Assembly (NCBI RefSeq): GCF_002807015.1
Contig: NZ_NIPO01000001.1
Location: forward strand, 933,042 to 979,176
DNA from: Avrilella dinanensis
GTDB lineage: Bacteria > Bacteroidota > Bacteroidia > Flavobacteriales > Flavobacteriaceae
DNA length: 46,135 nucleotides
Direction of reading: 5' to 3'
Part shown: positions 16,913 through 26,156 of the stretch, piece after piece
Layout: each line of letters opens with the position of its first letter
How positions within the stretch are numbered: position 1 is the stretch's first letter
Made by a program: the position numbers and the translations under genes
Notes under the pieces: model-generated
Database searches by the model: none
Seen by the model: the letters and a program-made list of their open reading frames with translations, nothing else
What the model was told of the DNA's origin: nothing

Positions 16913-18439
16913 TTATTTATGTCGCTTAAATTTTTTATTAATTAATTGAAGTATTAGTTTTCTTTCATTTTTAGTAATACCAACTATAATAATCATTAGA
17001 ACCAAAAGCCCCATTACAAAAATTGACTCAACAATAAAAGTCCAAATATTAAGTTCATAATCCCAATAATTTTGAAGTCCAAATATTATAGCTGCCACAA
17101 AACTACCTAATACTGCAACTTTTGACAACACTCTAAAATAATATTCCCTTACATCAAATTCCATTTCTCTTTTTAGGAAAAACAATCTAAATTGGAGAGA
17201 AAGTAAAGATATAATAATAGCAATTACATAGGTGCTATAAGGTTCAAAACCTAACTTTAGCATTAAATAACTTAGTGGTAAATTTAAAAACACTAATGAT
17301 CCAACGATTAGTTGATATCTTTTCATTTTTCCTGTTGCCTGTGCTCCTGTTAGTAGCGTTCCTGATAGACATTCTATCAATATATTAACTAAGCACAATT
17401 GAAGAAAATCAACTGTATATTCAGGTGGATTATTCAGCCATAAATGTAAAATATAATCCGTGTTTAATAAAATAGGAGTTACAATAATAAGCATAAGAAA
17501 AAAAGAAAACTTAGACCCTTGAGAAATCAAATAATGAACTTGTTTCAAATTTCCTTGTGAATAATTTTGAATAATTTGAGGATTTAATGCCAATTGAAAA
17601 TTGGATACAAATAAATTTACTGCTCCATACACCTGATTTGTGACTCCATAAGCCGCATTGACAACTGTTCCAAAAAATAAATTCAAAACTATATTTATAC
17701 CTTGATTTTTACCAAAAAAAGCAATATTGCCTAAAAAGTTCCATCCAGAGTAGCTTATTAGCTCTTTGTAATACTTTTTGTCGTATTGAAATTTATACCG
17801 ACTCTCTGCGAACTCTCTATGGCAATAAATCTGATAAATCATCCGAATTATAAAAGCTATACTAAAGGTTAAAATAGCATAGGTAATTAACTTATCAGAG
17901 CCAAAATAAACCAACATAAAAACTATTGCTAATCTTAATACTGCTTCTAATATACTTACATAAGCATACATATTCATCCGCTCTCGAGCAATAATTAACG
18001 CATTGTATGGCACTTGAATTATTTTCAGTAAAAAAGTTAAAATGGAAAATTGATATACCATATTAACAGCAAAAACCCTATCATCTGGAAATACCATTTT
18101 ATAATTTACATACCACAAACCTAAGGTTTCTGCCAAAAGCAACCCTAAAACAGCTATTCCAATATGTATGGTTAATGTTATACTAAATGTTTTCTTTAAC
18201 TGAACAAAATCTCCTTTACCTATACTAAAAGATAAATACCTTTGTGTAGCCGAAGACATAGCTCCGCTCAAAACTCCTAACAAAGTAACGAAGCCCCCCA
18301 CCACACTATAAATACCATAATCTGATACTCCTAACTCTCTTAACACAATCCGAGACGTATATAAAGTAACTCCCATAAGAAGAAACATTCTTATATACAG
18401 AAACATTGTGTTTTTTACTATACGTTTTGATTCTGACAT
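16913..18439 (-). CDS. Wzx-type oligosaccharide flippase
   Basis: The 508-residue protein has about 12-14 transmembrane helices and the MOP (MATE/Wzx) start MSESKRIVKNTMFLYIRM with LYTSRIVLRELGVSDYGIYS, followed by SATQRYLS. It would flip undecaprenyl-linked repeat units across the inner membrane. A cluster with one Wzx, one Wzy and several GTs is a Wzy-dependent pathway. It is separated from the tviB-like gene by 42 bases. Confidence 0.85.
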   Translation of the reverse strand: MSESKRIVKNTMFLYIRMFLLMGVTLYTSRIVLRELGVSDYGIYSVVGGFVTLLGVLSGAMSSATQRYLSFSIGKGDFVQLKKTFSITLTIHIGIAVLGLLLAETLGLWYVNYKMVFPDDRVFAVNMVYQFSILTFLLKIIQVPYNALIIARERMNMYAYVSILEAVLRLAIVFMLVYFGSDKLITYAILTFSIAFIIRMIYQIYCHREFAESRYKFQYDKKYYKELISYSGWNFLGNIAFFGKNQGINIVLNLFFGTVVNAAYGVTNQVYGAVNLFVSNFQLALNPQIIQNYSQGNLKQVHYLISQGSKFSFFLMLIIVTPILLNTDYILHLWLNNPPEYTVDFLQLCLVNILIECLSGTLLTGAQATGKMKRYQLIVGSLVFLNLPLSYLMLKLGFEPYSTYVIAIIISLLSLQFRLFFLKREMEFDVREYYFRVLSKVAVLGSFVAAIIFGLQNYWDYELNIWTFIVESIFVMGLLVLMIIIVGITKNERKLILQLINKKFKRHK

Positions 18440-18481
18440 ATATAAATTAAAGATGTTTCAACACACCTTATCATATGTTTT

Positions 18482-19828
18482 TTATAACCTATTATCACAA
18501 TACTTTAATATCCCCTTCACATCATAAATCACACCATTTTCTGAAAGAAAATGGTTTAGGTTTAAATCTAAAAATTCTTTGTGTGCTACGGTTAGGATAA
18601 TGGAATCGAATCCATTTTTCGAATCTGCGAATTTACGAATTTGCTCTATGTCTGATTCTGATTTTAAATTATACTCATGATGAACTTCATCACTATTTGC
18701 CCAAGGATCAAAAGTGGTTATATTAACACCATAATCTTCTAAACTACGAATCACATCTACCGCTTTGGTGTTACGTACATCCGGGCAGTTTTCTTTAAAG
18801 GTAATTCCTAAATTCAAAACGTTCGCACCATTTACATTAATGCCTTTTTTAATCATGCATTTCACCACTTGCGAGGCTACGTATTCGCCCATAGAATCGT
18901 TCAATCGGCGACCTGCCAAGATAATCTCTGGGTGATAGCCTTTTTCTTGTGCTTTTTGCGCCAAATAATAAGGGTCAACACCAATGCAGTGACCGCCTAC
19001 CAAACCTGGTTTAAACGGTAAAAAGTTCCATTTGGTTCCTGCTGCTTCCAACACCGCATGGGTATCAATCTCTAACAAATTAAAAATCTTTGCCAATTCA
19101 TTGACAAATGCAATATTGATATCCCGTTGTGAGTTTTCAATTACTTTTGCAGCCTCTGCAACTTTAATTGTTGGAGCCAAATGTGTTCCGGCAATAATTA
19201 CAGATTTGTATAGTTCATCAACTTTTTTTCCGATTTCCGGAGTTGAACCAGAAGTTACTTTAAGAATTTTTTCAACTGTATGCTCCTTATCCCCAGGATT
19301 GATACGCTCAGGAGAATATCCTGCAAAAAAATCTTCGTTAAATTTCAATCCAGAAATTCTTTCTAAAACAGGAATACATTCTTCTTCCGTTACTCCGGGA
19401 TAAACCGTTGATTCATAAATAACTATATCACCTTTTTTCAATACCTTACCTACTGTTTCAGAAGATTTATATAAAGGAGTTAAATCAGGTCGGTTGTTTT
19501 TGTCCACAGGAGTTGGAACTGTAACGATGTAATAATTACAATCCTTGATATCATCCAAATTATTACTTACAAAAAGTCCGTTGTCTGAATTATTAGAGGA
19601 TTTCAAAACAGCTTGAAGAATATCATCTTCTACTTCCAAAGTCAAATCCTTTCCGCTTCTTAATTCATCAATTCTTCTCTGATTAATATCAAATCCTACC
19701 ACATTGTGTTTTGTAGCAAATAATCGTGCTAATGGCAATCCTACATACCCGAGACCTATAACGGCGATTTTGTGATTGGTGGTTGGTGGTTGGTGGTTGG
19801 TGGTTGGTTGTGAACTTGTATTATTCAT
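18482..19828 (-). CDS. TviB/WbpO-like UDP-HexNAc 6-dehydrogenase
   Basis: The 448-residue enzyme oxidises a UDP-N-acetylhexosamine to the uronic acid with NAD. The NAD fold starts [15 protein letters not shown] (20-34), the middle has [10 protein letters not shown] (171-180), and the active-site cysteine is C281 in [12 protein letters not shown]. With the epimerase gene upstream it would make UDP-GalNAcA. Residues 1-19 are an extension rich in N, Q, T and P coded by a heptanucleotide tract (19776-19808); relatives usually start near K20, and no other start codon is available before it. Residues about 395-404 (QIRKFADSK) come from a palindromic repeat found also in intergenic DNA. A truncated paralogue lies at 23874-24039. 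Confidence 0.9.
   Translation of the reverse strand: MNNTSSQPTTNHQPPTTNHKIAVIGLGYVGLPLARLFATKHNVVGFDINQRRIDELRSGKDLTLEVEDDILQAVLKSSNNSDNGLFVSNNLDDIKDCNYYIVTVPTPVDKNNRPDLTPLYKSSETVGKVLKKGDIVIYESTVYPGVTEEECIPVLERISGLKFNEDFFAGYSPERINPGDKEHTVEKILKVTSGSTPEIGKKVDELYKSVIIAGTHLAPTIKVAEAAKVIENSQRDINIAFVNELAKIFNLLEIDTHAVLEAAGTKWNFLPFKPGLVGGHCIGVDPYYLAQKAQEKGYHPEIILAGRRLNDSMGEYVASQVVKCMIKKGINVNGANVLNLGITFKENCPDVRNTKAVDVIRSLEDYGVNITTFDPWANSDEVHHEYNLKSESDIEQIRKFADSKNGFDSIILTVAHKEFLDLNLNHFLSENGVIYDVKGILKYCDNRL
18619..18644. repeat. Repeat family copy A, inside the tviB-like gene
   Basis: The bases TCGAATCTGCGAATTTACG followed by AATTTGC share the words of the intergenic palindromes at 21305, 24002 and 26157 (GAATCTGCG, CGAATTTGC). 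They lie in frame and encode QIRKFADSK just before [14 protein letters not shown]. It is the only copy found inside an intact gene. Confidence 0.65.
19776..19808. repeat. Heptanucleotide tandem repeat in the start of the tviB-like gene
   Basis: Four perfect copies of TTGGTGG (19776-19803) and five bases of a fifth (CCACCAA on the coding strand) lie inside codons 7-18 of the dehydrogenase gene, where they code the [12 protein letters not shown] extension. Because seven is not a multiple of three, gain or loss of one copy shifts the frame before the NAD fold, and no in-frame start follows. This is the layout of a phase-variable gene. Confidence 0.8.
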
Positions 19829-19861
19829 TTTTATTATTTGAATTACATTTCTGTAATAATT

Positions 19862-20221
19862 TTATAGTTTATTTTTTAAGCTTTTTATTAATCCGTACAA
19901 TTGTTTTCTAATTACAATGATGTCTTGAATATATTTTTCTAAATCTTCTGTTATATACCCTTGTCGTTTAGCGATTTCTAGCTGAGTTTCTAATTCCGCC
20001 AAAGAACCTAAACTAATATAACAAAATTGAAGATACTCTTTTGTACCTTTTCTTCCAAATCCTTCCGCTATGTTAGACGGTACCGAAATTACACATCTCC
20101 TAATCTGCGAAGTTAATACAAATAACTCTTCTTTGGGAAAGCTCTTTGTTAAAAGGTAAACATCATCTACCAAACACACTGCTCTTTGCCATATTTCTAG
20201 ATCTCGAAAAGACTGTATCAT
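19862..20221 (-). CDS. Four-helix bundle protein (23S rRNA intervening-sequence protein family)
   Basis: The 119-residue protein matches the family by FRDLEIWQRAVCLVDDVYLL (5-24), FPKEELFVLTSQIRRCVISVPSNIAEGFGRKGTKEYLQF (about 29-67), SLAELETQL and the closing KKLxxLI-type helix. Members form pentameric four-helix bundles; they were first found in rRNA intervening sequences but mostly occur as free genes, often among capsule genes of Bacteroidota. The function is not established. It sits between tviB and tviC homologues, with a separate 80-bp spacer on one side. Confidence 0.85.
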   Translation of the reverse strand: MIQSFRDLEIWQRAVCLVDDVYLLTKSFPKEELFVLTSQIRRCVISVPSNIAEGFGRKGTKEYLQFCYISLGSLAELETQLEIAKRQGYITEDLEKYIQDIIVIRKQLYGLIKSLKNKL

Positions 20222-20301
20222 ATTTTTTAGTCTTGAGACGGCAATATGTGTTTGGTAGTTTATTTCTCACCATTCACAAGCCACCAACTACTACTCACAA
20301 A

Positions 20302-21276
20302 TTAGAGCATCTCCTTATGCTCCCAATACCATTTGACAGCTTCTTTCAACCCTTCTTTAATTTTATGCGTAGGTTTATAACCCAACATGGTTTTAGCTTT
20401 ATCAACGGATGCCAAAGAGTGCGGGATATCCCCAACTCTGTTTGGGCCGTGTTTCACCTCTATATTTGCTATTTCGGTATCATATTCTGTTAAAAACTCT
20501 TTTAAATAAGCGGCTAATTCATTCAAATTAGTACGGTCGCCTACTGCAGTATTATAAACGGTATTTACTGCATTTGGATTATCAGTCAGCATTGCCCGTT
20601 CATTCATCTGAATCACATTGTCGATATACGTGAAATCCCGGGAATTTTCGCCTGTGCCGTTAATCGTAGGGCTTTCGTGTTGGATCAATTGTTTGGTAAA
20701 CAAAGGAATCACTGCTGCATACGCCCCCCTCGTATTCTGACGGCGACCAAAAACATTAAAATAGCGTAAACCGATAATTTCCATACCGTAGGTCTTAGCA
20801 AATACATCGGCATATAACTCATTTACATATTTGGTTACGGCATAGGGCGATAGAGGTTTTCCGATGATATCTTCTACTTTTGGCAGACTTTCTGAATCGC
20901 CATAAGTGGATGAACTCGCTGCATACACCATACGCTTTATCCCTTCATCACGAACAGCTACCAACATATTCAAAAAACCAGAAACATTCACTTCGTTAGA
21001 AGTAATTGGATCATTGATGGAGCGTGGAACTGACCCTAAAGCTGCTTGATGGAGTACGTAATCCATTCCTTTGACAGCTTGATGGCAAGTTGCTAAATCA
21101 CGGATATCCCCTTCAATCAACTCATAATTTGGATTACTCAAAAATTCTTCTATGTTGTGTTTATATCCGGTAGAAAAATTATCCAGACAACGTACAAAAT
21201 AGCCTTTATTGAGAAAGTATTCTGTTAAGTTAGAGCCTATAAAACCTGCTCCTCCGGTAATTAAGATTTTTTTCAT
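20302..21276 (-). CDS. TviC/WbpP-like UDP-HexNAc 4-epimerase
   Basis: The 324-residue extended SDR begins MKKILITGGAGFIGSNL (NAD-binding GxxGxxG at 8-14). It has SSSTYGD (121-127), with S/T near 123, and the catalytic pair Y145 and K149 in SPYAVTK. The residues LRYFNVFGRRQ and SRDFTYIDN are typical of WbpP/TviC. These enzymes swap UDP-GlcNAc and UDP-GalNAc, or the two uronic acids. Linked to the dehydrogenase gene, it should supply UDP-GalNAcA. ATG at 21276 is well placed for the GXXGXXG motif. Confidence 0.88.
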   Translation of the reverse strand: MKKILITGGAGFIGSNLTEYFLNKGYFVRCLDNFSTGYKHNIEEFLSNPNYELIEGDIRDLATCHQAVKGMDYVLHQAALGSVPRSINDPITSNEVNVSGFLNMLVAVRDEGIKRMVYAASSSTYGDSESLPKVEDIIGKPLSPYAVTKYVNELYADVFAKTYGMEIIGLRYFNVFGRRQNTRGAYAAVIPLFTKQLIQHESPTINGTGENSRDFTYIDNVIQMNERAMLTDNPNAVNTVYNTAVGDRTNLNELAAYLKEFLTEYDTEIANIEVKHGPNRVGDIPHSLASVDKAKTMLGYKPTHKIKEGLKEAVKWYWEHKEML

Positions 21277-21304
21277 TATTTGCTTTTTATTACTTAATTT
21301 GTTT

Positions 21305-21347
21305 GCAGGCGAATTTGCGTATTCGCGAATTTGCGAATCTGCCTATC
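21305..21347. repeat. Repeat family copy B, between tviC-like and ugd genes
   Basis: The stretch GGCGAATTTGCGTATTCG followed by CGAATTTGCGAATCTGCC is an imperfect palindrome built of the words seen in copies A, C and D. It touches the ugd stop (21346-21348). Confidence 0.75.
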
Positions 21348-22728
21348 AACTCCCTATATTATACACCACAAATCCTTTTCCTGTCAGTTCCTTTTTATTT
21401 AATACATTTCTTCCGTCAAACACAAAGGCAGGTTTATACATATCGTCATAAATCTTTTGCCAATCGTAAGTTTTAAACTCGTCCCACTCGGTTAAAACAG
21501 CTACGGCATGGGCTTGGTCACAAGCTTCGTACGGATCATTTGCTACTTTCACCAAACGGCGATTTTCTTCCGGGCTTCTTGTTCCTAGGTAATCCAAATC
21601 TCTGTAAATTTGTTCTTCAGAAACTTTTGGATCGTATACCGTGATAAAAGCCTCTTCATCTAACAAATGGTCAGCGACATAAATCGCTGCCGACTCTCTG
21701 GTATCATTGGTGTCTTTTTTGAATGCCCAACCCAGAAAAGCGATATTTTTACCGTTAACCGTATTGTATAATGTTTTGATTATGTTATCTGAAAAACGTT
21801 CCTTTTGATGGTCGTTCATAATAATCACCTGTTCCCAATAATCGGCTACTTTGTTTAGATTATAGGTACGGGCAATATAAACCAAATTTAAAATATCTTT
21901 TTGGAAACAAGAACCGCCAAATCCAACAGATGCTTTCAGGAATTTCGGTCCAATACGGCTGTCTTTTCCAATAGCAAAAGCTACTTCGTTGACGTCAGCC
22001 CCTGTTGCTTCACACAATTCAGAAATGGCATTGATACTCGACACACGCTGTGCCAGAAACGCATTGGCAACTAATTTAGACAATTCAGAAGACCATAAAT
22101 TGGTGGTAATAATATTTTCTTGCGGTACCCAAGCAGCGTAAATATTTACCAATGCCTGAATGGCATCTTCATTTTCTCCACCAATCAGTACACGGTCGGG
22201 ATTTTGTAAATCCTGAATAGCCGTACCTTCTGCCAGAAACTCAGGATTGGACAAAATATGAAAATTTACTCCGTTACCAGTATTGTGCAAAATGCTTTTT
22301 AAAGCTTCGGCAGTACGCACCGGCAATGTAGATTTTTCAACAACAATTTTATCATTTTTGGCTACTTTCGCTATTTGTCTGGCACAAAGCTCAATATATT
22401 TCAAATCGGCCGCTTGTCCTTTACCTTTTCCGTAAGTTTTTGTCGGTGTATTTACCGAAATAAAAATCATATCGGCTTCGTCAATGGCTTTTTCTATATC
22501 TGTAGAAAAGAACAAATTCCTACCTCTCGCCTCGCCAACAACAGTATCTAAGCCAGGTTCGTAAATCGGTAATTTGGATAAATCTGTGTCATTCCAAGCA
22601 GCTATACGAGCCGTATTGAGGTCAACTACCGTTACCTTGATATGAGGATTTTTTTGTGCAATAACAGACATTGTTGGTCCGCCTACATATCCGGCTCCTA
22701 TACAAGTGATGTTTTTTATGTTTTTCAT
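21346..22728 (-). CDS. ugd: UDP-glucose 6-dehydrogenase
   Basis: The 460-residue enzyme oxidises UDP-glucose to UDP-glucuronate. It has the NAD motif [11 protein letters not shown] (9-19), [11 protein letters not shown] (131-141), [10 protein letters not shown] (161-170) and the catalytic C274 in [10 protein letters not shown]. The phrasing [19 protein letters not shown] and [11 protein letters not shown] matches the animal-like group of these enzymes rather than the shorter bacterial group. The gene is followed after 22 bases by the galE stop on its upstream side. It offers a second uronic acid for the polymer beside GalNAcA. Confidence 0.92.
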   Translation of the reverse strand: MKNIKNITCIGAGYVGGPTMSVIAQKNPHIKVTVVDLNTARIAAWNDTDLSKLPIYEPGLDTVVGEARGRNLFFSTDIEKAIDEADMIFISVNTPTKTYGKGKGQAADLKYIELCARQIAKVAKNDKIVVEKSTLPVRTAEALKSILHNTGNGVNFHILSNPEFLAEGTAIQDLQNPDRVLIGGENEDAIQALVNIYAAWVPQENIITTNLWSSELSKLVANAFLAQRVSSINAISELCEATGADVNEVAFAIGKDSRIGPKFLKASVGFGGSCFQKDILNLVYIARTYNLNKVADYWEQVIIMNDHQKERFSDNIIKTLYNTVNGKNIAFLGWAFKKDTNDTRESAAIYVADHLLDEEAFITVYDPKVSEEQIYRDLDYLGTRSPEENRRLVKVANDPYEACDQAHAVAVLTEWDEFKTYDWQKIYDDMYKPAFVFDGRNVLNKKELTGKGFVVYNIGS

Positions 22729-22750
22729 TTAATATTTGGACTTCAATTTA

Positions 22751-23758
22751 TTATATTTTTTTCTGAAACTCCCAAGAATTCTGTAATGATTGTTCTAAAG
22801 ATAATGTAGGTTCCCACTCCAATTCCTTTTTTGCTAAAGTAAAATTAGCATAAGCTTCCTGTATATCCCCTTCTCTTCTATTAATAATCTCATAAGGAAT
22901 TTTCAAACCATTAGCCTTTTCAAAAGCATGAATCATCTCTAAAACAGTAGATCCTATACCAGTACCTAGATTGAAAAATTCTAAGAACTTTTTATTTTGT
23001 TTATGAATTAATCTGTTTAAGGCCTTGACATGAGCATCTGCCAAATCGTTTACATCTATATAGTCTCTAATAGCTGTGCCGTCTCGAGTCTCATAATCAG
23101 CTCCAAAAACATTTAATTTTTCTCTTATCCCTGCCGCTACTTGAGTAATATAAGGCAATAAATTATTAGGGATTCCATTAGGCACTTCTCCTAACAATCC
23201 AGTCGGATGTGCACCCACCGGGTTAAAGTACCTCAAAGCAATAGCATTTTTTTGAGTAGCTTTTACATAATCTGCAATAATCTCCTCCCCCATCTGCTTC
23301 GTTTTTCCATAAGGCGATTCCGGTTGTTTTAACGGTGTTTGTTCATCTATAGGCATCTTTTCTGCCTGGCCATACACTGTGCATGACGATGAAAAAATCA
23401 TATGATCCACTCCACACACCTCCATAACTTCCAGCAAGTTAATCAAGCCCAACATATTATTGCGATAATACATCAGTGGTTTCACAACAGATTCTCCAAC
23501 AGCCTTGTGAGCAGCAAAATGTATCACCCCATCAATCCTCTTTTCCTTGAATAATATTAATACCTTATCATAGTCTTTTAAATCAAGCTGATAAAATTCA
23601 GGTTTCCTTCCAGTAATTTCAGTAATTCTTTCCAAAAACGAAATGTCAGAATTTGATAAATCATCCACAATAACAACCTCATAGCCTGCCTCTTGCAAAA
23701 CAACCACCGTATGTGAACCAATATAACCCAAACCTCCAGTGACTAAAATTTTTCCCAT
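22751..23758 (-). CDS. galE: UDP-glucose 4-epimerase
   Basis: The 335-residue SDR enzyme begins MGKILVTGGLGYIGSHTVVV (NAD motif GxxGxxG at 8-14), has HFAAHKAVGESV (80-91), SSCTVYG (125-131) and the active Y150 and K154 in YGKTK. GalE exchanges UDP-Glc and UDP-Gal. LRYFNPVGAHPTGLLGE and RDYIDVNDLADAHV are GalE signatures. It supplies UDP-Gal for the polymer; the gene's length is as usual. Confidence 0.92.
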   Translation of the reverse strand: MGKILVTGGLGYIGSHTVVVLQEAGYEVVIVDDLSNSDISFLERITEITGRKPEFYQLDLKDYDKVLILFKEKRIDGVIHFAAHKAVGESVVKPLMYYRNNMLGLINLLEVMEVCGVDHMIFSSSCTVYGQAEKMPIDEQTPLKQPESPYGKTKQMGEEIIADYVKATQKNAIALRYFNPVGAHPTGLLGEVPNGIPNNLLPYITQVAAGIREKLNVFGADYETRDGTAIRDYIDVNDLADAHVKALNRLIHKQNKKFLEFFNLGTGIGSTVLEMIHAFEKANGLKIPYEIINRREGDIQEAYANFTLAKKELEWEPTLSLEQSLQNSWEFQKKI

Positions 23759-23873
23759 TTTTTCAAATCTATGTTTATATTCAAAAATTACAACCTAAAA
23801 CTACTCTACTTTGAATTAAAATACAAAAAACACTTTGCTTAGTAACGATTTGGATTTAAATTGACTACTATAC

Positions 23874-24039
23874 TTATAGCTTATTATCCGTTTTCTCTCC
23901 TTTTACATCATAAACAACAATAGCATTTTCATTTTTTAAGGCTCAGGTCTAAGTTTAAAAACTCTTTGTGTGCTACCCCGAGCACCACGGCATCATATCC
24001 TATAGGCAAATTCGCGAATCTGCGTATTCGCGAATTTGC
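23874..24039 (-). pseudogene. C-terminal remnant of a second nucleotide-sugar dehydrogenase
   Basis: The minus strand reads IRRFANLPIGYDAVVLGV then AHKEFLNLDLSL, matching [18 protein letters not shown] and [10 protein letters not shown] of the intact tviB-like gene. A one-base shift in a run of A near 23935 then moves to the frame ENAIVVYDVKG...DNKL, matching [10 protein letters not shown]...DNRL. Only about the last 50 codons survive, so it is a dead copy. Its upstream edge is the palindromic repeat C, at the same site where the intact gene carries copy A. Confidence 0.85.
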
Positions 24040-24043
24040 CTAT
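24002..24043. repeat. Repeat family copy C: perfect 17-bp palindrome
   Basis: ATAGGCAAATTCGCGAA (24002-24018) and its exact complement (24027-24043) flank the 8-base loop TCTGCGTA. It lies between the cytidylyltransferase stop (24048) and the dehydrogenase remnant. There is no T run after it on either strand, so it is not an ordinary terminator. Confidence 0.85.
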
Positions 24044-24047
24044 TTGC

Positions 24048-24527
24048 TTATTTATCCGCTTCTTTCTGAGCTACTTCTTTCCTTAAACCCGAACTTGAGA
24101 AACGGTGGTCACGAGTATTGAAATGCAGCTCGATACCTTTTTCTTCACAGTAAGTACGTCCTGTAAAATCTTTTCCTTTATATTCTTCTCCTAAGATACG
24201 AACATCTATTTTGAATGACCGTAAAATATCTTCCAAATCCTGCTCGGTAGCATACGGAACAATCTCATCAACAAACTTACAACCTTTCAGCTGAATGTAA
24301 CGTTCCACCACACTTTGCACAGGTCTGTTCTTTTCCGGACGGTCTAATGTAGGGTCGGTCTGCAATCCACAAATCAGATAATCACACTGACGCTTGGCGT
24401 CTTCCAACATTTTGATGTGCCCTGCATGTAGCAAATCAAAGGCACTGAATGTTATTCCTACCTTAATTCCTTTATTTTCTGTTGGTACTTTTTTCGAGAG
24501 TTGTTCGTTTATATTTTTCTCTTTCAT
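24048..24527 (-). CDS. Cytidylyltransferase-like nucleotidyltransferase (TagD/RfaE C-terminal type)
   Basis: The 159-residue protein has the HxGH motif in LLHAGHIKMLEDAK and the second nucleotide-binding motif in RFSSSGLR, as in glycerol-3-phosphate cytidylyltransferase and related enzymes. They join a phosphate to CTP or ATP to make a CDP- or ADP-linked precursor. I place the start at the ATG of MKEKNINEQL, because a longer frame (to 24596) would run 61 bases into pgi. It follows pgi after an 8-base gap. It might provide a phospho-alcohol or ADP-heptose-type precursor for the polymer; the product is not known. Confidence 0.82.
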   Translation of the reverse strand: MKEKNINEQLSKKVPTENKGIKVGITFSAFDLLHAGHIKMLEDAKRQCDYLICGLQTDPTLDRPEKNRPVQSVVERYIQLKGCKFVDEIVPYATEQDLEDILRSFKIDVRILGEEYKGKDFTGRTYCEEKGIELHFNTRDHRFSSSGLRKEVAQKEADK

Positions 24528-24535
24528 TTTTCTTC

Positions 24536-26083
24536 TTATTTTTTTAATTGTTCTTCCCAATTTAGTGCCAATTCTTTCCCTAGCTCCACTCCCCATTGGT
24601 CAAAACTGTAGATATTCCATATAATTCCTTGTACAAAATATTTATGTTCGTAAAAGCTACATAAAATCCCTAAATTTTCCGGAGTCAACTCATCAATTTC
24701 AATTAATGTAGATGGTTTGTTTCCCGAAAATATTTTATGTGGTAATAACTCTTCTATTTCTTGTTCCGATAATTGCTTTGACTGAAGCTGTTGCCTTACT
24801 TCATTTTCATTTTTTCCTTTAAAAAGTGCTTCTGTTTGTGCATAACAATTGGCTGCCAGTTGCAACTGATGCTCATGAAAGGAATGTTGGTATTTTTTTA
24901 CCAAAATAAAATCAGCCGGAACTAACCACGAACCCTGGTGCAATAACTGAAAAAAGGAATGCTGGGCATTGTTTCCCAAATCTCCCCAAACAATGGGTGC
25001 TGTAGCATAATCTACAACTTCTCCGTTCCGGTCAATGCGTTTGCCATTGCTTTCCATAGCAACTTGCTGTAAATAGGTCGGCAACAATCCTAATAATTCA
25101 GAATAAGGTAGTATCGCCTCTGTTTGTGCTTTTAAAAAATTGGTATAAGCAATACCCTGAAGTGCCAAACGGACGGGAATATTTTCCTCAAAAGGTTGAT
25201 TTTTAAAATGTTGGTCGGCTTTTTCCGCCCCACGTAACATCTGCTCAAAAATGTCGTAACCTAACCCTAATGCTAAAGCTAATCCTACGCTGCTCCACAT
25301 ACTGAATCTGCCACAAACCCAGTCCCAAAACAAAAAAGTATAATCGGGCTGTATGCCGAATTCAGCTGCTGCCGAAGGATAAACAGTAACCCCGGCAAAA
25401 TGTTTTTTCCAGTTTTCTTTACCTAATTGTTCGATACACAAATCTTTAAAAACATTGGCATTAGACAAAGTCTCTTTGGTAGAAAAACTTTTGGATACCA
25501 CGACAAACAAAGTTTCTTCTAAAGAAATTTCTTGTAGTAATTGTTCTATCTGCTGGGCATCAATACTGTTGATAAAATGTAATTGTAAATCAGAATTTTT
25601 GTATGGTTTCAAGGCTTTGTATGCCATACGCAATCCCAAATCACTGCCACCAATACCGATATTGACTACATGACGAAAAGGCTTACCATTACTTGCCAAC
25701 CGCTCACCTGATAATATTTCATTGACAAAATTTTTAATGCGACTTCGTTCATGAGTTACCTTCTGATAAATATCATCTGATAAATAATCATTGGAAGAAA
25801 ATTGACGCAAAGCCGTATGCAATACTGCCCGTTTCTCTGTTTCATTGATCGCTTTTCCACCGAAAAAATCGTCAATAGCCCGAGAAAGCTCACACTCATC
25901 AGCTAATTCAGTTAACATAGAAAATGCCTCTGCACTAACTAAAGATTTAGAAAAATCATAAGTCAGACCGCTCTCAACTATCCGAACAGTCGCTTTGTTA
26001 TTATTTGATAACGAATGAGCACTATAATAATTTTCTAACTTTTTCCAGGCTTTTGTATGTGTAGGATTTATCCTTGGCAACAT
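24536..26083 (-). CDS. pgi: Glucose-6-phosphate isomerase
   Basis: The 515-residue enzyme interconverts glucose-6-P and fructose-6-P. It shows VNIGIGGSDLG (residues about 139-149), the first family signature in CGRFSMWSSVGLALALGLG, the GDLGNNAQHSFFQLLHQG block and the second signature SFDQWGVELGK near the end. Catalytic Glu and His are within ESNGKRIDRNG and NNAQHS. It is the first gene of the minus-strand run, linking central carbon to sugar-nucleotide supply. It is on the short side of the family but complete. Confidence 0.95.
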   Translation of the reverse strand: MLPRINPTHTKAWKKLENYYSAHSLSNNNKATVRIVESGLTYDFSKSLVSAEAFSMLTELADECELSRAIDDFFGGKAINETEKRAVLHTALRQFSSNDYLSDDIYQKVTHERSRIKNFVNEILSGERLASNGKPFRHVVNIGIGGSDLGLRMAYKALKPYKNSDLQLHFINSIDAQQIEQLLQEISLEETLFVVVSKSFSTKETLSNANVFKDLCIEQLGKENWKKHFAGVTVYPSAAAEFGIQPDYTFLFWDWVCGRFSMWSSVGLALALGLGYDIFEQMLRGAEKADQHFKNQPFEENIPVRLALQGIAYTNFLKAQTEAILPYSELLGLLPTYLQQVAMESNGKRIDRNGEVVDYATAPIVWGDLGNNAQHSFFQLLHQGSWLVPADFILVKKYQHSFHEHQLQLAANCYAQTEALFKGKNENEVRQQLQSKQLSEQEIEELLPHKIFSGNKPSTLIEIDELTPENLGILCSFYEHKYFVQGIIWNIYSFDQWGVELGKELALNWEEQLKK

Positions 26084-26105
26084 TATATATCGTCTTAGTA
26101 GGTCA

Positions 26106-26113
26106 CAAAAATA
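26106..26113 (-). promoter_or_regulatory. Putative -7 box for the pgi operon
   Basis: The minus strand reads TATTTTTG, matching TAnnTTTG, 22 bases before the pgi start, so the mRNA would have a very short leader. No -33 TTG at the ideal distance was found. Confidence 0.5.
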
Positions 26114-26156
26114 GTAATTTTTTCAGCAAAAAAATCTTATTTCATAGTAATCTTGT

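Noticed and set aside
19776..19808. A CRISPR-like or integron-like array
   Set aside because: Only one short tandem heptamer is present, with no spacers and no cas or integrase genes nearby.
24002..24043. Repeat C as a rho-independent terminator
   Set aside because: The stem is strong, but no T run follows on either strand, and the same words occur elsewhere as a repeat and inside a gene.
24528..24596. Longer start of the cytidylyltransferase
   Set aside because: It would run 61 bases into the end of pgi and adds a basic stretch; ATG at 24527 gives the normal length.
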